DNA from: Rostrohypoxylon terebratum
Lineage: Eukaryota > Ascomycota > Sordariomycetes > Xylariales > Hypoxylaceae
Assembly: GCA_022497145.1 (NCBI GenBank)
Contig: MU385946.1
Span: 49,561 to 113,560, forward strand
Length of the DNA stretch: 64,000 nucleotides
Direction of reading: 5' to 3'
Part shown: positions 47,209 through 60,664 of the stretch, one piece after another
Position numbering within the stretch: position 1 is the first letter of the stretch
Layout: each line of letters opens with the position of its first letter
Translations under genes and position numbers: made by a program
The notes under the pieces: generated by a model
Told to the model about the DNA's origin: nothing
The model's input: only the letters and a program-made list of their open reading frames with translations
Databases searched by the model: none

Positions 47209-48982
47209 TTCATGTGGTGAAATTGTGAGATTGTGAAATTGTAAGTGTGAGTGTGAGTGTGAGAGTTGTGTTGGTGTGAAATGGATTGAAGACAACAATT
47301 GAAAAAGCCCTCGGACTCTTTCCGAGTTGGAGTATGCGTTCACTTGTTCATTGTACTCACAATTTGACTTGAACTTTCCTGAACTAAAATCAAAAAGGGG
47401 AGTCCATTTGGGGTTTTGGGTTTGGGGGTTTTGGGAGTGGATTGGGAGCAACTTGAGTCTTGAGTTAAAAATAGTTACCCCTTTAGGCAAGTATCCATGT
47501 AATCTTTGGCTGGCTTTGCATGACTTGTGTAACAAGTGAAAGGTCACCATCAGCTACTGCGCAGTAGCGAACAGCCGGTCGGGACCAGTCTAGAAGCTAG
47601 CAGGGGGTAGGCGAAAACGGAAGTGACGGATGAGTTCCAAACCAGTCGATCCTGGTTGGCCAGAGTTGCCTGGGAACTCTTCTTGTCTCTCTCTCATTTT
47701 CGTTTTCGTTTTTTTTTTGACTCTCTTTTCTTTTTTTTCTGTGGTGGTTTTTCATTCTTCTTTTTTATTCCCCCGCCCCCACCAGACACAACCCCAATCC
47801 ACTTAAAAACCACTTAGACCACTTAAACCACTCAAACCACTCAAACCATTCAAAAATCCACCAATCGACGATTCGACCAATGGCCATTGATCATTAACAT
47901 TGACTATTAATATTGAGAATCTTGACCATTGATTTCTCACCTTTTACCATTTGCGGACTTTTGACATCGAGCGTCAAGGTCATTTCAACCGCTCGTTGGC
48001 GCCCCCTTTTCTCCAAAATGGGCGTTCTCAATTTATCTCATTTATGACAGAAATACACGGAAGCCCGTTTATGCAGACAATACGATATACCATACATGTA
48101 TGCTACGTGCATAGTAGTACGTGCTACGTGCTACACGCTACACGCTACACGCTACATAGTACATACTACATACTACATGTTACATGCAACATCGTACTCC
48201 TCGTACAACCATTCACGGAATACCTAGTACATCCTAGGTATACGGTATACCTAATCAATACATATGATACATATACCATTATACCTACATTACATACATT
48301 GCATACCTACATTACATACGCTAACTTGCTACCTCGCTACCTTACTACGTACCTCACTACATCGCTACATGTATGTACGTACATGTCACATACCACCGGA
48401 AAACACTTACATACCTATATTATATGCAAACGATAACAACAAAATGATACAAATGAGATAAATGACCAAAAAAATTACATCTCATCGTCGATCAGGCTTT
48501 TTTTGGCCAAGCCAACTCATCATAACTCGCATCATATGGTTCCTTGGGCCTTTTCATCCGGTCCAACCATGAGCCGATTCTCCTGTCTCTCACTCCCGGG
48601 CTTCGGCTGCTGATATAGCGGTACGCCGCGCATATCCTGTACGAATCGAGGCCTCCATGCGATTGCTCATTGGTTCTATCCTTCTTCTTATCTCAGCATG
48701 CTGCTTGACAATGGCTCGCCTCTGCCGATGACCACCGAGGACGTCTTTTCAAGTCAACTGAGAATCACGCCACGAGGTCGTCAGCCGATACCTGGCCGCC
48801 CTGGCTCTTTTTTTTCATTTTCAAGGCCCCTGACTGATAATAGTCTAGAGAGTCTCGAGAGTCTTAAGAAGGGACGGATAAGGATATGAATATGGATATG
48901 GATATGAATACTCATATCTTCAATCTTGGATATCGGTGTACGGGTGTTTGTCGAGATGGCTTGCATGCCTAGACGGAATGGC

Positions 48983-49016
48983 AATCTCAATCTCAATCTC
49001 AATCTCAATCTCAATC
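48983..49016. repeat. AATCTC microsatellite, five full copies
   Basis: Five exact hexamer copies followed by AATC. Confidence 0.9.
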
Positions 49017-49396
49017 GTCATCGCCTCAGTTTAGTAGAAACTGTCGTGTTGTGTTAGGTATTGTTTGGTTCGCCTCCCTTGGCTGCAATCTACAGTCAAT
49101 CTTGGCACTATCTGGCCTTCGTAAGGAAGATCCTTCTACCTACTTAGGTTAGGTGGCGTGTACTTCCACCTACCTGTACCGTGATAAGCCCGTTCTTCTG
49201 CTCGGGCTCCCTTGCTTACATACCGTCTACCTGGATTTCGGATCCCCCCTGCGCAGTGCCGTCAGTGACTACGCCGTGAAAATGTTCCGAGCCAAGCTCG
49301 ACCTGCCGGGATTAACTAGAACGTCTGGTATTTTGTCTGGTACAACTGGTTCGCCTGGTACGTCTGGTTATGACCAGCATCTTGTGTCATCACGGC

Positions 49397-49416
49397 TATC
49401 ACGACGCGTCGTGATA
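49397..49416. repeat. Perfect 20-bp palindrome
   Basis: TATCACGACG is followed immediately by its exact reverse complement, with no spacer. It could be a dimeric protein-binding site or chance; no gene is adjacent. Confidence 0.5.
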
Positions 49417-50445
49417 AAATCCACGTCTGATATCAGGAACACTCGGGCCCCGAGCTGAAACATACAAGCGGCACCGAGAAGATGAGTGAGCTAACAAAGA
49501 CCCTTTCCTCTTACGGCAACGCATCTTCCTGGACGATGTTTTGGCAGGGTGGGAACCGTTCGCGCGGAAAGGCGTTGCTGCTATCCTGGTTTCTGAGCTT
49601 CATTACGGCCTGCAAACGGAAATCTAGTCCGGCGCCCAGACCAGATGACCTTGCCGAATCCTTGGGCAAAAGGGGGCAAGGGGTCACCCTTGGAGAGGGT
49701 CTTGGAGGCCCTTGGATCCTTGGGTCCATTGGAGCCCGGGGCATGGGTGGAAATCACCTAGCCCTGCAGGCGATAGCGCGGCCGCGGCTCTCGCCCAAAT
49801 GCCAACATCATATCTGACAACTTTTATGGGTTCCTTAGCGCCATCGGCTCCCACTCAAGCAGGGGATTGTCGACGGTAATCATACGCGGTCAACGTGGAG
49901 TGACGAGGGGTAGCATCTGCAGCCAGCCTTTTCTGGAATAATCAGCCCAACATTGACGTCTTTGGAAACAGTGGAAACGACCTACAGGTTTTCTCACCGG
50001 GGCGGCCCAGGCTTCCCTCTGGTTATTATTACCTGGCCTGCAATTTGATCTCAGCAACTTGCAAGGGTCAAGAGATCTTCATCTCTCGCCAGCTTTAGTT
50101 CTACCTCTCGCTAATCGCCCCTCCCAATTTTTCGTCAGCTCGCTCACCAGTAAGAGATATCATGCCTCGGGCCTCCCAGAGCCATGCTATCGCGATGAGA
50201 GAGTTCATCGACGAGTGCATAAACGCCCTTTCACAGGTTCCCCCCGACTACAACTGCTCACGCCCTGGCTCTGGCTCTAACTCTAGCTCTAACACCGTAG
50301 AGATTTACCCGCACGTACCACCACCTCACGAAATAGTTTTCCCCCCTTCCTCTTCAAGAGGCTAGCGCCTCGTAACCTGGTCGCTTACGCCCTCTCACAA
50401 AAGAAGAACAGAGAAAGGATAACAAAATAAACAGCGTTGCCCGCG

Positions 50446-52023
50446 ATGCGTAAAAGGCGGTCACCGATTGGTGAAGACATAACTACACGGCAAAGACGTC
50501 GCAACTTTCCAAATCATGGGACGATCAGGCCCGTCACCAATGCTTCGAGACGCACACGTTCGCTACCCGTTCCTGCAGTGCGTCAACCATTGCCAATGCT
50601 GGATAAGGAGGACCGTCTTGGTTGGCAAGAGCCACTATCCGTGTGGAACCAGAATGCACCCCGTGTCTACATCTGCGTCGTTCTCTGCTTCCCGTGCGAA
50701 GAAAGCCGGCGGCAGGACGCAGCTCACCACATCGAATCCGCCCTAAAACGACTGGCGAAGGAGAGGCCAGTATTCGCCGGACGGCTTCACGCTAGTAGCA
50801 ACGACGGCAGCGTATTGCTCCGTCGGTCCCCACAACAAGACATTCCTTTCCAGGTCCTCCCCGCAAACGAGACGAGCCAACGAGAGTACGCCCGCATGAA
50901 GGATGCCGGCTTCCCTCCAGGCACGTTCGTTCATCCTCGATTCGCCGTCCCGGGCAGCGTGACCTCTCATCTTGAATCGATACCGGTATCGAAAGTTCAA
51001 GCGGAGTTCCCGCCGGGCGGCCTACTACTCTCTATCTTCCTACACCACGGGCTGGTGGACGGAGGATCGCTACGCGTCTTTCTGGAATGTTTTGCCGCTC
51101 AGACTCGAAATACGCCAGTGAACATGCCTTCCGAGCAGACGTTTCCAATGACGCACATCCGGGGCCACAGACGCCCGTTTATACCCGACTATACTACGTT
51201 CAGGGGCCTGTTGACGGGCTGCCCAGAATATACGATGCTTAATGACTTTAGCGGCCCGACACAGCCGCGACTACTGAAGAACGGAATGGCCATGTCGCAT
51301 ATCGAGAAGATAGGCAAGATCTTCGTTTTTAGCAAAGAGCGGTTACAAGAGCTCAGGGAGCTAATTCGCTCTAGAAATGGAACGGCGGAACTTCCGTCCG
51401 CATATACCAGTTTGGCAGCGCTTGCATTCGCGCATATTACGAGGGCTCGCGTAGCAGCCGAGAGGTACCTACCGGGAGTTCACCACAGGGGGATCGCGAT
51501 GTTATGGAATTCGGTTAATTGGAGGACGAGGGCTTTTCAGGGCGCTACGGATAACTACTTTGGCAACGCGGCCCTGCCGGCTGTTACGAAGGTGTCGATG
51601 GCACAGCTACGCGCGGCGTGCGACGACGATAACGAACTCGCGCACCTCGTGCCGCTCATCAAGACGTCGATAGACGCTGTCGACCAGGAATACGTGAGTC
51701 GGCGACTGGCTATGCTATCCGAGGTGCCCGACCCTCGCTTACTAGGGGTCAACTATGACCCACGGATGCCTGAAATGTTGGCATTTAACACATGGAGGCA
51801 CTTCGGGGCGGATGTCGAGTGGGACATCCCGGGCGTGCCCGTCACGAAGGCGGACGCGATCAGGAGGGCTCACGGGTCTTGGAATCTTGGGACGTGTCTG
51901 ATCCTGCCGGCCAAGGCGGACTCGACGAAGCAGGAACTCTTTGTGAGCTTGTCGGTTGATTCGATGAGGCTTCTGTGCGCGGATGAGGGATGGACGAGGT
52001 GGATTGATAGGGTCATAGGTTGA
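50446..52023 (+). CDS. BAHD-type acyltransferase (trichothecene acetyltransferase-like transferase family)
   Basis: Predicted cytosolic acyl-CoA-dependent O- or N-acyltransferase acting on a small hydroxylated substrate, often a secondary metabolite. Single exon of 525 residues, starting at the ATG at 50446; the frame runs upstream only to a TTG at 50437. The active-site motif is intact: LHHGLVDGG gives HHxxxD with His 200, His 201 and Asp 205, in the normal place for the family. The N-terminal region contains LDKEDRLGWQEP followed by PRVYICVVLCFPC, typical of fungal members. The C-terminal DFGWG-equivalent is divergent (NTWRHFGADVEWDIPG), followed by the usual closing text ELFVSLSVDSMRLLCADE. 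The first 45 residues are very Arg-rich and not conserved, so the true start might be an internal Met such as that in PMLDKED. It stands alone, with no biosynthetic partner nearby. Confidence 0.85.
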   Translation: MRKRRSPIGEDITTRQRRRNFPNHGTIRPVTNASRRTRSLPVPAVRQPLPMLDKEDRLGWQEPLSVWNQNAPRVYICVVLCFPCEESRRQDAAHHIESALKRLAKERPVFAGRLHASSNDGSVLLRRSPQQDIPFQVLPANETSQREYARMKDAGFPPGTFVHPRFAVPGSVTSHLESIPVSKVQAEFPPGGLLLSIFLHHGLVDGGSLRVFLECFAAQTRNTPVNMPSEQTFPMTHIRGHRRPFIPDYTTFRGLLTGCPEYTMLNDFSGPTQPRLLKNGMAMSHIEKIGKIFVFSKERLQELRELIRSRNGTAELPSAYTSLAALAFAHITRARVAAERYLPGVHHRGIAMLWNSVNWRTRAFQGATDNYFGNAALPAVTKVSMAQLRAACDDDNELAHLVPLIKTSIDAVDQEYVSRRLAMLSEVPDPRLLGVNYDPRMPEMLAFNTWRHFGADVEWDIPGVPVTKADAIRRAHGSWNLGTCLILPAKADSTKQELFVSLSVDSMRLLCADEGWTRWIDRVIG

Positions 52024-55000
52024 ATAATGATGAGGCTGCAACCACTATAATGTAATTATCTAATGCCTTTGATCCCTGCAACCCTGTCGATGATCTACGA
52101 AGTACTCGCTTCTCATTTCCGTGGCGGCTAGGTATTGGTTGTCACCCTGTCGGCTACTGGATCCGAAGTCCGACACGGCCGGTTCCCATCAGGCGTCCTT
52201 GTTTCTCTTGTGACATGTCACTTCGACCTAGTGGCCTCGTGCGCGACAAGACCTTGCTTTTTTCTATTCTCCAGCGGTACCAAACTTCCCAGGTTGAGGG
52301 GCGACGAACCGCGGAAATTCCGAGCCAATTCCGGAACAGACCCCTTTTCTCGGCGCCAAGGTATACCCATGGCTGGCCACATGGATCTGGGCTAGGTTAC
52401 TAGGTAGGCAGGTAGGCTGGTAGGTACGTACATGTATGTAAATTAGCACGTAGAGATTAAATGATCAAAATACGATATACTATGTATGTACAATATAGAA
52501 TCACGATAGCGAATACGCCATTGGACCACAGGTAGTAATACCACAGGCCACATACTGTACAATACTATGTACTACATAGTATACACTACGCAGTAGGCAA
52601 GCCCGGGATAATTGGTCCGCCCGTGCTGCTACGGCCCGTTCCGAATCAATCGCTTCCAGCAGTAGGCGGGAAAGAGGAGAAGGGGAAAGGGGGAAAATAT
52701 GACAGAAAGTATATAGTAAGTGATAGAAAATGAAACATTAGATCGTGATAAGAGGCTCAAAAAGGCGGGAAAGGGCATGATGTTCGTCAGTGTGCAGTGG
52801 GTATGATGTTATGCTTTAGTGTCTTGGTCAAGTAAGCACCGAAGTTGGTGTGTAGCAAGTAACAGTAGGATCGTAACGGGCGGCGAGTAGCAAGCCGCAC
52901 GTCGCAAGATGCAAAGTTACCTAGGTAGGTTGGCATTGAATGGCATGGTATGGGTGACATTGTCGCTGCTCTTGGGTTGTCGGGCTTGAACTTCTACTTG
53001 CCGCGCCTACGTTGCGACATTGCCCCTATGGCAGTCCGTCCGTCCGCTCTTGGTCTTGTTGGTTCCCTTGGCTAGAAGAACTACGAAGGACGAGCGGGCG
53101 GACGATCAAATCGATCTAGTTAAGCGTATGTACGTATTTTTACGTTTTTTTTTTATGACAGCCCTACGAGGAATCACGAGACCGGCGAAGGATTCGCCAG
53201 AGGATTTCAGCCGCCTTTCCTATGCTGGAAAAATCTAGAGACGTCACGTCCTGCCTGATTTTTCCTTCTATTCCATCGATCTGGGACGCAGAGAAGAACC
53301 GGCATGCGCACGATATGTTTGGTTCGCCAGATCGGGTGGAGAGGTCAGAGGGGATCGTGAAAAATAAAGGGAAAAAATGAGGAAAGGTAAGAGGCAAATG
53401 GGGAAAAAATGACGGGTCAGGCTTCGCCTAGGCTTCCATTGCTTCTCGTCGGCTTCGAAAAAATGACAAGAGCTAAGAAAGCCGGGAAGGGTAGACGGCT
53501 ACTGCAAGAGCAATCTGCTGTCTTGCGGCACGGGGAAAATCTTGGCTGATTTTCGGACTAAGACAAGCACAAGACTCTCTACTGCTGCTGCATGCCCTGC
53601 GCGCTCTGCCGAATGACATAATAGTTACTACTCACGGGGGCTTGCAAGGGACATATCCAATTACTATCAGCACAGCCGTACGCGGGTTATCAGACGCCCT
53701 GAGACTCTGACATACATATCTACATACTACGTACGTGCCACATCATGGATACATTATCCGTACATGCTTCGGTGGCGTTCTAGTGACGCTGGGGTCTGTA
53801 TGATAGATGTACATGGTATTGGTCTCCATGGTCGAGGGCGTGGGCGTGGATGCGGGCGTGGGATCCATTACCTACTCCATTACCAGTTAATACTCCATTT
53901 CTTACTCCTCCTTGTTCCCCCTAGTGTAGGTATTAGAGAGATACCCCTCTGCCCCTTCGCCGTAGGCTAACCTCGCCCGACCCCTAACCCGAGTACGGTA
54001 ATCTTGAAATTTCGAATATGGGGTAATCTAGTACTAGTTGATTTACAGTATTAGTGCAGGTCTTTTTCTAGACCAAACGCCGCGCAGACATCCATACAAC
54101 TACCTGTCTAGGACCTAGGACCTAGGTATAATTACTATTGTACGCAAGTTACTTACTCACTACCTGCTATTAGGCTACTGTACTGCGTACATAGTATATG
54201 ACTGGATAGGTACCTATATATTAGGCATCGTTATTAGCTCGTTTAGTGAACGCATGCGGTATCCCGGGGTGCGGCAATAGTGCTTATTGTTTTTGGCCAA
54301 CGACCGTGGGCCTTTTTTTCCTTCTCCCGCGATATATGCCCTGTTGTATTGGATAGTCGGATATCTGCTATTGCCAAGGACCAAGGTTGTCCTGCGGAAA
54401 ACTTGCCGCTTGCGTACGGAATCTGAATCGCGCGGATCACTTAATAACGAGTCCACCAATATTCGAGGGATTTTCTTCAGTCGTGGGTTTGACTTTGCTT
54501 TTTTTTGTGTGTGTTTTCGTTTTTGTTTTATTTTGCTTTTTTTTCTTTATTAATTTCTTCATCTCCTATTTTTTTTCTTATTATGACGGCATGCTCGGCT
54601 TGTGGGGTATGGATATCTGCAGTTCGAGGGCAGCGAATACTACTCTTGGCTGGAATCCCATTCGTCGAAACACGACGCCCTGCTCATGCGAACCCGAGGA
54701 AAAGAAACCTTACCGTGAAGTCGTATTGATATAGTTCCATGATGTTATGAGCTTCTACTAGGTATGTAAGCACTTCGTCCTCAGCCCCTAGCAAGTTACA
54801 GGCGTAGAAATTGATGCCCAGCAAGATATGTACTATGTAATATAGGATGTGATGGTGGTGGTACGTTCCTAGATTTTGTTTGTTTGAATGTCTGCTCCCT
54901 TTCCTTTCGTGGATGACCGACAGCATGGGTTGCGGGAATTGGGAGTTTGGTTGTAACTTATCGCCTACTTACCTAGCTTAACAAATCCACGTGGGCTTCA

Positions 55001-56899
55001 CACCCCCGGTCGTTCTGACGATGCCCAGGGTTCATTTTCTCACCGGGGTCCCGGTTCGGTCTTCCCTAGACCCTACTGTCTCATCAATTTCGAGAAGCAC
55101 GAACCGCACGTCCTTGGTTCCTGGATTGATGTCGCGTCGCACGACATACCTGCCTTGTCTCCCTGCCGTACATGGGTCTTGGGGGTCCTGGGTCTGCTTT
55201 GCCTATCAACACACGTCCTTCAGGCCTCCGCGCATTGCTTAGCAATCCCGTCGTTCTTCCGTAATCCAAGATGCTGCGCTCGTATGTACATGTATGTATC
55301 CGGGATAGCGGCCTTTCACCGCCCGCTCGCCCGCCCCCATTTTTACATCCATCGTATTCCGTATCTGTGATCACGAGCGCATCAACCGGCGGTACTATAA
55401 TTTTGGGGCAGGGGTGACGTCCATGGGGCGCGTCCGTGATCTAACTCAGGGGGTGGCCTCAAAATTTCGATATCCAAAGATGCGCTCGATGCGGTCCATC
55501 TTCAGACGAGCGGGGCGACCCATCATGAGAGAGTCCGAGAAAAAAAAAGCTTCGAGCTGAAGTTCAGCCCCATCGTGTTCCGCACACACCTTAGTACTAC
55601 TATGTATGCAGCACCAACCACACAATCTTTCTTCTTGCACCCCTAGACGGAGCACGCGCGTCCTATGAGTGAGCGACGGTGAACCTCTGCGGATCGATTC
55701 GACCGTTAGGTACGATTATCATGCGGTGTGTTTCGGAGATTTTATGCTCTTCGTCGCCCCGTCTCGTCCGCCCGTCTCCCCGCTATCGGTTCAGATCCGT
55801 TCGTTCGTTTCGTTGAGATCTTCCTATCCCCTAACGGTGCCTAGCGTCTACGAAGCCACGCTCATCAAAATAAACGCGGATCTACCTTTCCCACTTTCAA
55901 AATCTCGTAAGGAAAGAGTTTGCGAGCCGATCGTGATCATGTGTTCGAGCTAGCCAAGGTACATTCATCTCTCAACCACCGCCACAACCAGCGATCTAAG
56001 CCATTAGCCCGCCCATGGTGGAATTGAGATCGTGAGCTCCGCACTACTTATTCAAGACTCCTGACGGCGTCTTAGCGTTGCCCACAGACAACTAGACTCG
56101 TTCGCATTCGACTTAGCACGTCACTTGAGGGAATGAACCGTTCGCGCTAAGGCTCTAAGGCTCTAGGGCTTTAGGGCTCCAATCGTTATTTAAATAATAC
56201 TCGCTCTTACACGCGTATCATCGATGGTGGAGCACTGTTCTTTAACCGTTTGGTGGACGGCACGTCCCTCAGGTTCGTCATTTCGACTAGGTAGTAGATG
56301 CGTGGATTTGCCGGACGGGTGAAGCCATCGTCGTACGTTCTAAGAACTTTTAAGTTAATAGTGGATTCATAGGTGAAATTGCCGTCGTTTATCTGATCAA
56401 AACGTGGCCTGCTATCGAGCCATCATTGCGACGCCAAATCTCTGGCAGAGTCGTGGTCCAGATCGCCAAGACTAGATGTGACGAGTCAAGAATAAAAGAA
56501 CGAATTTGCTCAGGCCATCCGATTCGTACATACGTAATCATAGTGCGTCTGCGAAATGACGAAGGGTCAATGTCTAGGCTTTTCAAAACATCACAAGACA
56601 TACTATAAAAGTTCCTATCATGACATCTCATCATGCCATTGGAAAAAATGTCTTGGTCATTAGGTAAAATCTGATTGCTTCAGCGCGAACGTCACCAAGT
56701 AGGATGACTATGGCTCGAGGAGGTGAGAGGTCGAAGAGGAGGGGGCTAGAGGAAACTCGCAATCCTAAGCGTTTCAGTTAAATTTTCGCATGATCTTCCA
56801 TTCTACCCCTAACTCTCGCACTCCTCGTACTCGCCTTCACCGACTGCCTATCTCTGATCTCAAAGTTGATATCGTTGTCGTCAATTCTGTCGCCATCGC
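52024..56899. other. Gene-poor region
   Basis: No supportable gene. Frames such as 54387-54734 and 55669-55953 track low-complexity or lack start codons and motifs. Short TACCTAGG-type motifs and T-rich tracts are common. Confidence 0.4.
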
Positions 56900-56943
56900 C
56901 ACCTCAACCACCGGCCAGCGCTTAGTTAGCTTCGTGAAATTTT

Positions 56944-57304
56944 GGCAAAAAGCATTCCTGCCATATATAGACAAGCTTATATTAACATTCGCAGCCTCAA
57001 GAACCAACCAAGCGTGTTCGCCAGCGCCTAGATCACACCTCCGCGTAGATGACCCAACCTGAAACGGCCTCCAAAGGGGTCGTGCCAGGGGCTCGAACCA
57101 GCATGAGGTGCATTTAACCGCCGGCAAAATGAGACGAGGTGGCATCGTGTCAATATCGGGATCCCGGTTCTCCAAGTTGGGGACTGCCGGCAAAATACAA
57201 TTCCCCACGATGATCGGCATAGGCCTGTTAATTCCATCCCCCATCCCGTCTTCTCGGGAACCAGGAACGGACTCGTCGATTCCCCTTTCCAGAAGGAGGC
57301 TATT
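56944..57304 (+). promoter_or_regulatory. GGC(A/T)4 motifs upstream of the xylanase (XYR1/XlnR-type sites)
   Basis: Four copies of GGC followed by four A/T bases are present: 56944-56950 and 57123-57129 (both GGCAAAA), 57189-57195 (GGCAAAA) and 57298-57304 (GGCTATT). Regulators XYR1/XlnR bind GGC(W)4 or GGCTAAA-type elements (known from Trichoderma/Aspergillus). A TATATATAAAC element at about 57366 lies 140 bp before the ATG. Short motifs occur by chance, so function is inferred from context. Confidence 0.35.
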
Positions 57305-57485
57305 TTATCCAGAATCCGGGGCAAGGACGCAGACAAAAAAAGCCAAGCTCGACGCCGGAGCTGGGTATATATAAACAATCTCATCCCTCCCGACGATCCA
57401 CGAGACCCTGGCCGAGCTTCTCTCCACCTCCCAGAGCTCAACAGGCAAATTCCAACCATCTTCCGTTAATATATTGACTCTTTGA

Positions 57486-58163
<678 letters not shown>

Positions 58164-59397
58164 TTAGAGGGGGGGGCAAACTAGCAGTGGTTGCTTGGAG
58201 TAGTAGCTGGAGGAGGGGTTACGGGTGGCTGGTTGCCTACATAGTACCTATGGAATTGCCTCGGTACTTTCGAACGTACTTTGCTCATTCGTACCTATTT
58301 CCCAGCTGGAATGTTTATATTGTCGGCGACTCGGCGTACTGTACTTAGCTAGGTACATAATGGCATATTGCCAACCCACCCTCAAAATTCTATCACGATC
58401 CAACAGCTCAAGTGGTTCGAAATGACACTCACTAAGTATAGCAACCATGGGCACTCGGGTAGTGGCAAGCGAGATTATAGTACGGAATGGGTTCCATGAC
58501 ATAGCTTGCGCGCTAAATTCCTCTTCCTGACAGTGGTATATACTTAGTACCTATACATGCATAAGCAGCCATTATCACGAAGGTCAGGAGGTCATTTTGA
58601 AGATACAGTGGCTTATCTTAAATCGAATAAAGATGAGGATATATAAGCCTGTTGATGACTCGGCTCTTATATTAAGGGTTAGGGTTAGACCATCACGGCT
58701 GACATAATATAGTAGTTGACATGACAGATTACGTCAGATACCTATTTATGCTAATAATACCTATGTTAGGTAGTCATCACTCAGCCATTTATTACTAATC
58801 TATTAACCTAAGCTATGTTTCTTCTATGAAACGCAAGAGCCGCCACAGAGCGACGGACGACTTTACTATTTACTAGAACATATACTAGGTAAACTTTAAT
58901 ATTCTACTTAGTCTTAGGTACCTAGTACCTACCTAGTATCCAATTCTTCACGGACCCAAGTAGATAGAAGTGGGTAAGAGATGTTGTATAACTACTAGAC
59001 AGCTAGAAAAGAAAAAAGGCTTCAAAGAGCGTTTCTCTGCGAAGTTATGGTATACCTCTCACAGTACAGATAACAACTTCCTCTCATATATCCCCCATCT
59101 CAAGTCGAGCTCATTCCTCAATGCTTGAAGTTATCGAGATACGCTAAACGATTGTTCCATGTTCTTCTCAGTCTTGCCTCTCTTCCTTCTTAGGCCATGG
59201 CCACCAACCCCCATGGGCATATCATCATATATCGCATTATACGAATCCTGTGGCGTATGGCTCTCGTATGAGTAGATGGTTTTTGACCCACTGTTACTAC
59301 AAGCCACTGCATTAAATATGTTTTTCGGAGAGAGATTTTTGAGCCGTATGTTGGACAATATTCCCCAGTGCTTAGCGTGCACTTCGAGATGAGCGAT
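58164..59397. other. Intergenic region
   Basis: No supported gene. It contains a short AAGGGTTAGGGTTAG telomere-like run at 58674-58688 and several TAGGTACC-type motifs. A Lys-rich frame at 59131-59382 directly downstream of the acidic hypothetical gene may be its 3' UTR or part of a longer, unresolved gene. Confidence 0.35.
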
Positions 59398-59856
59398 CTA
59401 TCGTTGTGGTGCTTGGAGGTCGCGCAGGAAGTAATGGCGAGTCTTAGTGAGTCCCTGATCCCGGATATAGTCATCTATCTCGTCGCCATCGTCTTCGTCT
59501 TCGTCTTCGTCTTCTTCGCTAAAGTATCCGTCCTCCCATTGAACGTTGTCTAATGACCAGTGTAGTCCTTCGCGCATAAGCTGCGGGACATTTTCGCATT
59601 TAAAGATGAGCCGCGCGATCCAGGTTTGCCGTCCAGGTCCCGCTTGTCCATTAGGACGTGATGGAGGTCGGGGACATAAAATCAGTTCTATGCATTCGCT
59701 CATCTCGCTCTTGAAGTAGAAATCCCCACGTGTTGCAGGTGGTGGTATTGGAAGGCCACTATTTCCTAGACTTGCATGGCAATTGTCATAGGCAGGAGGT
59801 GCCACCCTGTCTACCTTGGGTTGGTGCGTCGTATCTGGACCCTGGCCTGAATCCAT
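59398..59856 (-). CDS. Hypothetical acidic protein, 152 residues
   Basis: The ATG at 59856 opens 152 codons. The product is soluble with a Pro-rich N-terminus (DRVAPPAYDN, GLPIPPPATRGD), a central part with SECIELILCPRPPSRPNG and TWIARLIFKCENVPQLMREG, and a long acidic run EEDEDEDEDDGDEIDDYIRD near the end. No domain is recognised. Composition and codon pattern look genuine and no intron is needed. The acidic tract is encoded by a GAC/GAA-rich microsatellite-like stretch, so part of the frame could be repeat-driven. A further exon downstream cannot be excluded. Confidence 0.5.
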   Translation of the reverse strand: MDSGQGPDTTHQPKVDRVAPPAYDNCHASLGNSGLPIPPPATRGDFYFKSEMSECIELILCPRPPSRPNGQAGPGRQTWIARLIFKCENVPQLMREGLHWSLDNVQWEDGYFSEEDEDEDEDDGDEIDDYIRDQGLTKTRHYFLRDLQAPQR

Positions 59857-60664
59857 ATTCTCTTAGGTCGCGATATCTCGCTATGGGTATGGGGAAATCC
59901 TGGCTGTTGCGTTTCGGTACGGTGCGGTGCGAAGGTTATGTGTTTATCTTTAGGTAGGTATTGTCTAGAATGGAATTTCCGAGTTTAATTGAGCAAGTAT
60001 CACAGTCATTTGGGAAACCGCTGCTCTTCTATAATCCATACCACCACGATTCGGAGAAAGCTTATCCAGGTGTATCCCAAACTCAATTTAATATGCTCGG
60101 GCAGAGAAGGTTTCTATGGTAATACATAAACTTAATAAATGCCACAGAAAGATAGGTAAGCATTACCAGCACTGGCTTGTGACGGGTCTCAGTGCTGAAG
60201 CCTGTATGATGTATGATGGGAGTAGTCAGACTTTCTCGAGCAACAATAACATTCAATGTTCTTTCCTTTGATTGTTGATATTAGGTTAAGGTTCTCTAGA
60301 TGACAGTAGTAGTTTCTGGACGATCATCAGGGAAACTTGCTCTACAAAAGTTAGGTATAAAGGACCAAATCGACCACATCAAATGATTTCAATGTTTCTA
60401 TTGTTGATCTGTTTATAATCACACGTTTCTATTTCTTTACGCATATGTATTTGAATCATCACGGCCATCAGCCCATCATTCATCATCCATTGGCAAACAT
60501 CTATCATTAGTATCATTAGTCCTTGGATACCAGAGCTTGTCACGTCCCATACCCCTAGCGAGGTTGCGAAGAGGAGCCCACGCCCGTTCGCTCAGACGTT
60601 GAAAACAACAATAACCACATCTATCATCAGTCGTTAACCATTACATTTATTGATACTTATCAAC
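59857..60664. other. Intergenic region before the tandem small-gene units
   Basis: AT-rich. No additional copy of the tandem unit or other gene was recognised. Confidence 0.35.

Larger units (their letters stand above)
42166..50445. other. Gene-poor region of about 8.3 kb with microsatellites
   Basis: No gene could be supported on either strand. Contents include GATGC repeats at 47175-47208, AATCTC repeats at 48983-49016, ACCACTYAAA-type repeats near 47810-47855, CTACACG/ACATACT arrays near 48120-48200 and a 20-bp palindrome at 49397-49416. ORFs at 47951-48436 and 49482-49817 follow low-complexity sequence and are not credible genes. The last few hundred bases are presumably the BAHD promoter. 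Confidence 0.45.

Noticed and set aside
47951..48436. 161-codon ORF rich in Tyr/Thr/His
   Set aside because: It follows arrays of CTACACG/ACATACT repeats and has no protein signature.
48781..49014. ORF beginning with Arg-Leu repeats
   Set aside because: Direct translation of the AATCTC microsatellite.
50162..50365. 67-codon ORF upstream of the BAHD gene
   Set aside because: Real ATG but Ser/Gly/Pro low complexity and no splice join to the BAHD frame; perhaps leader sequence.
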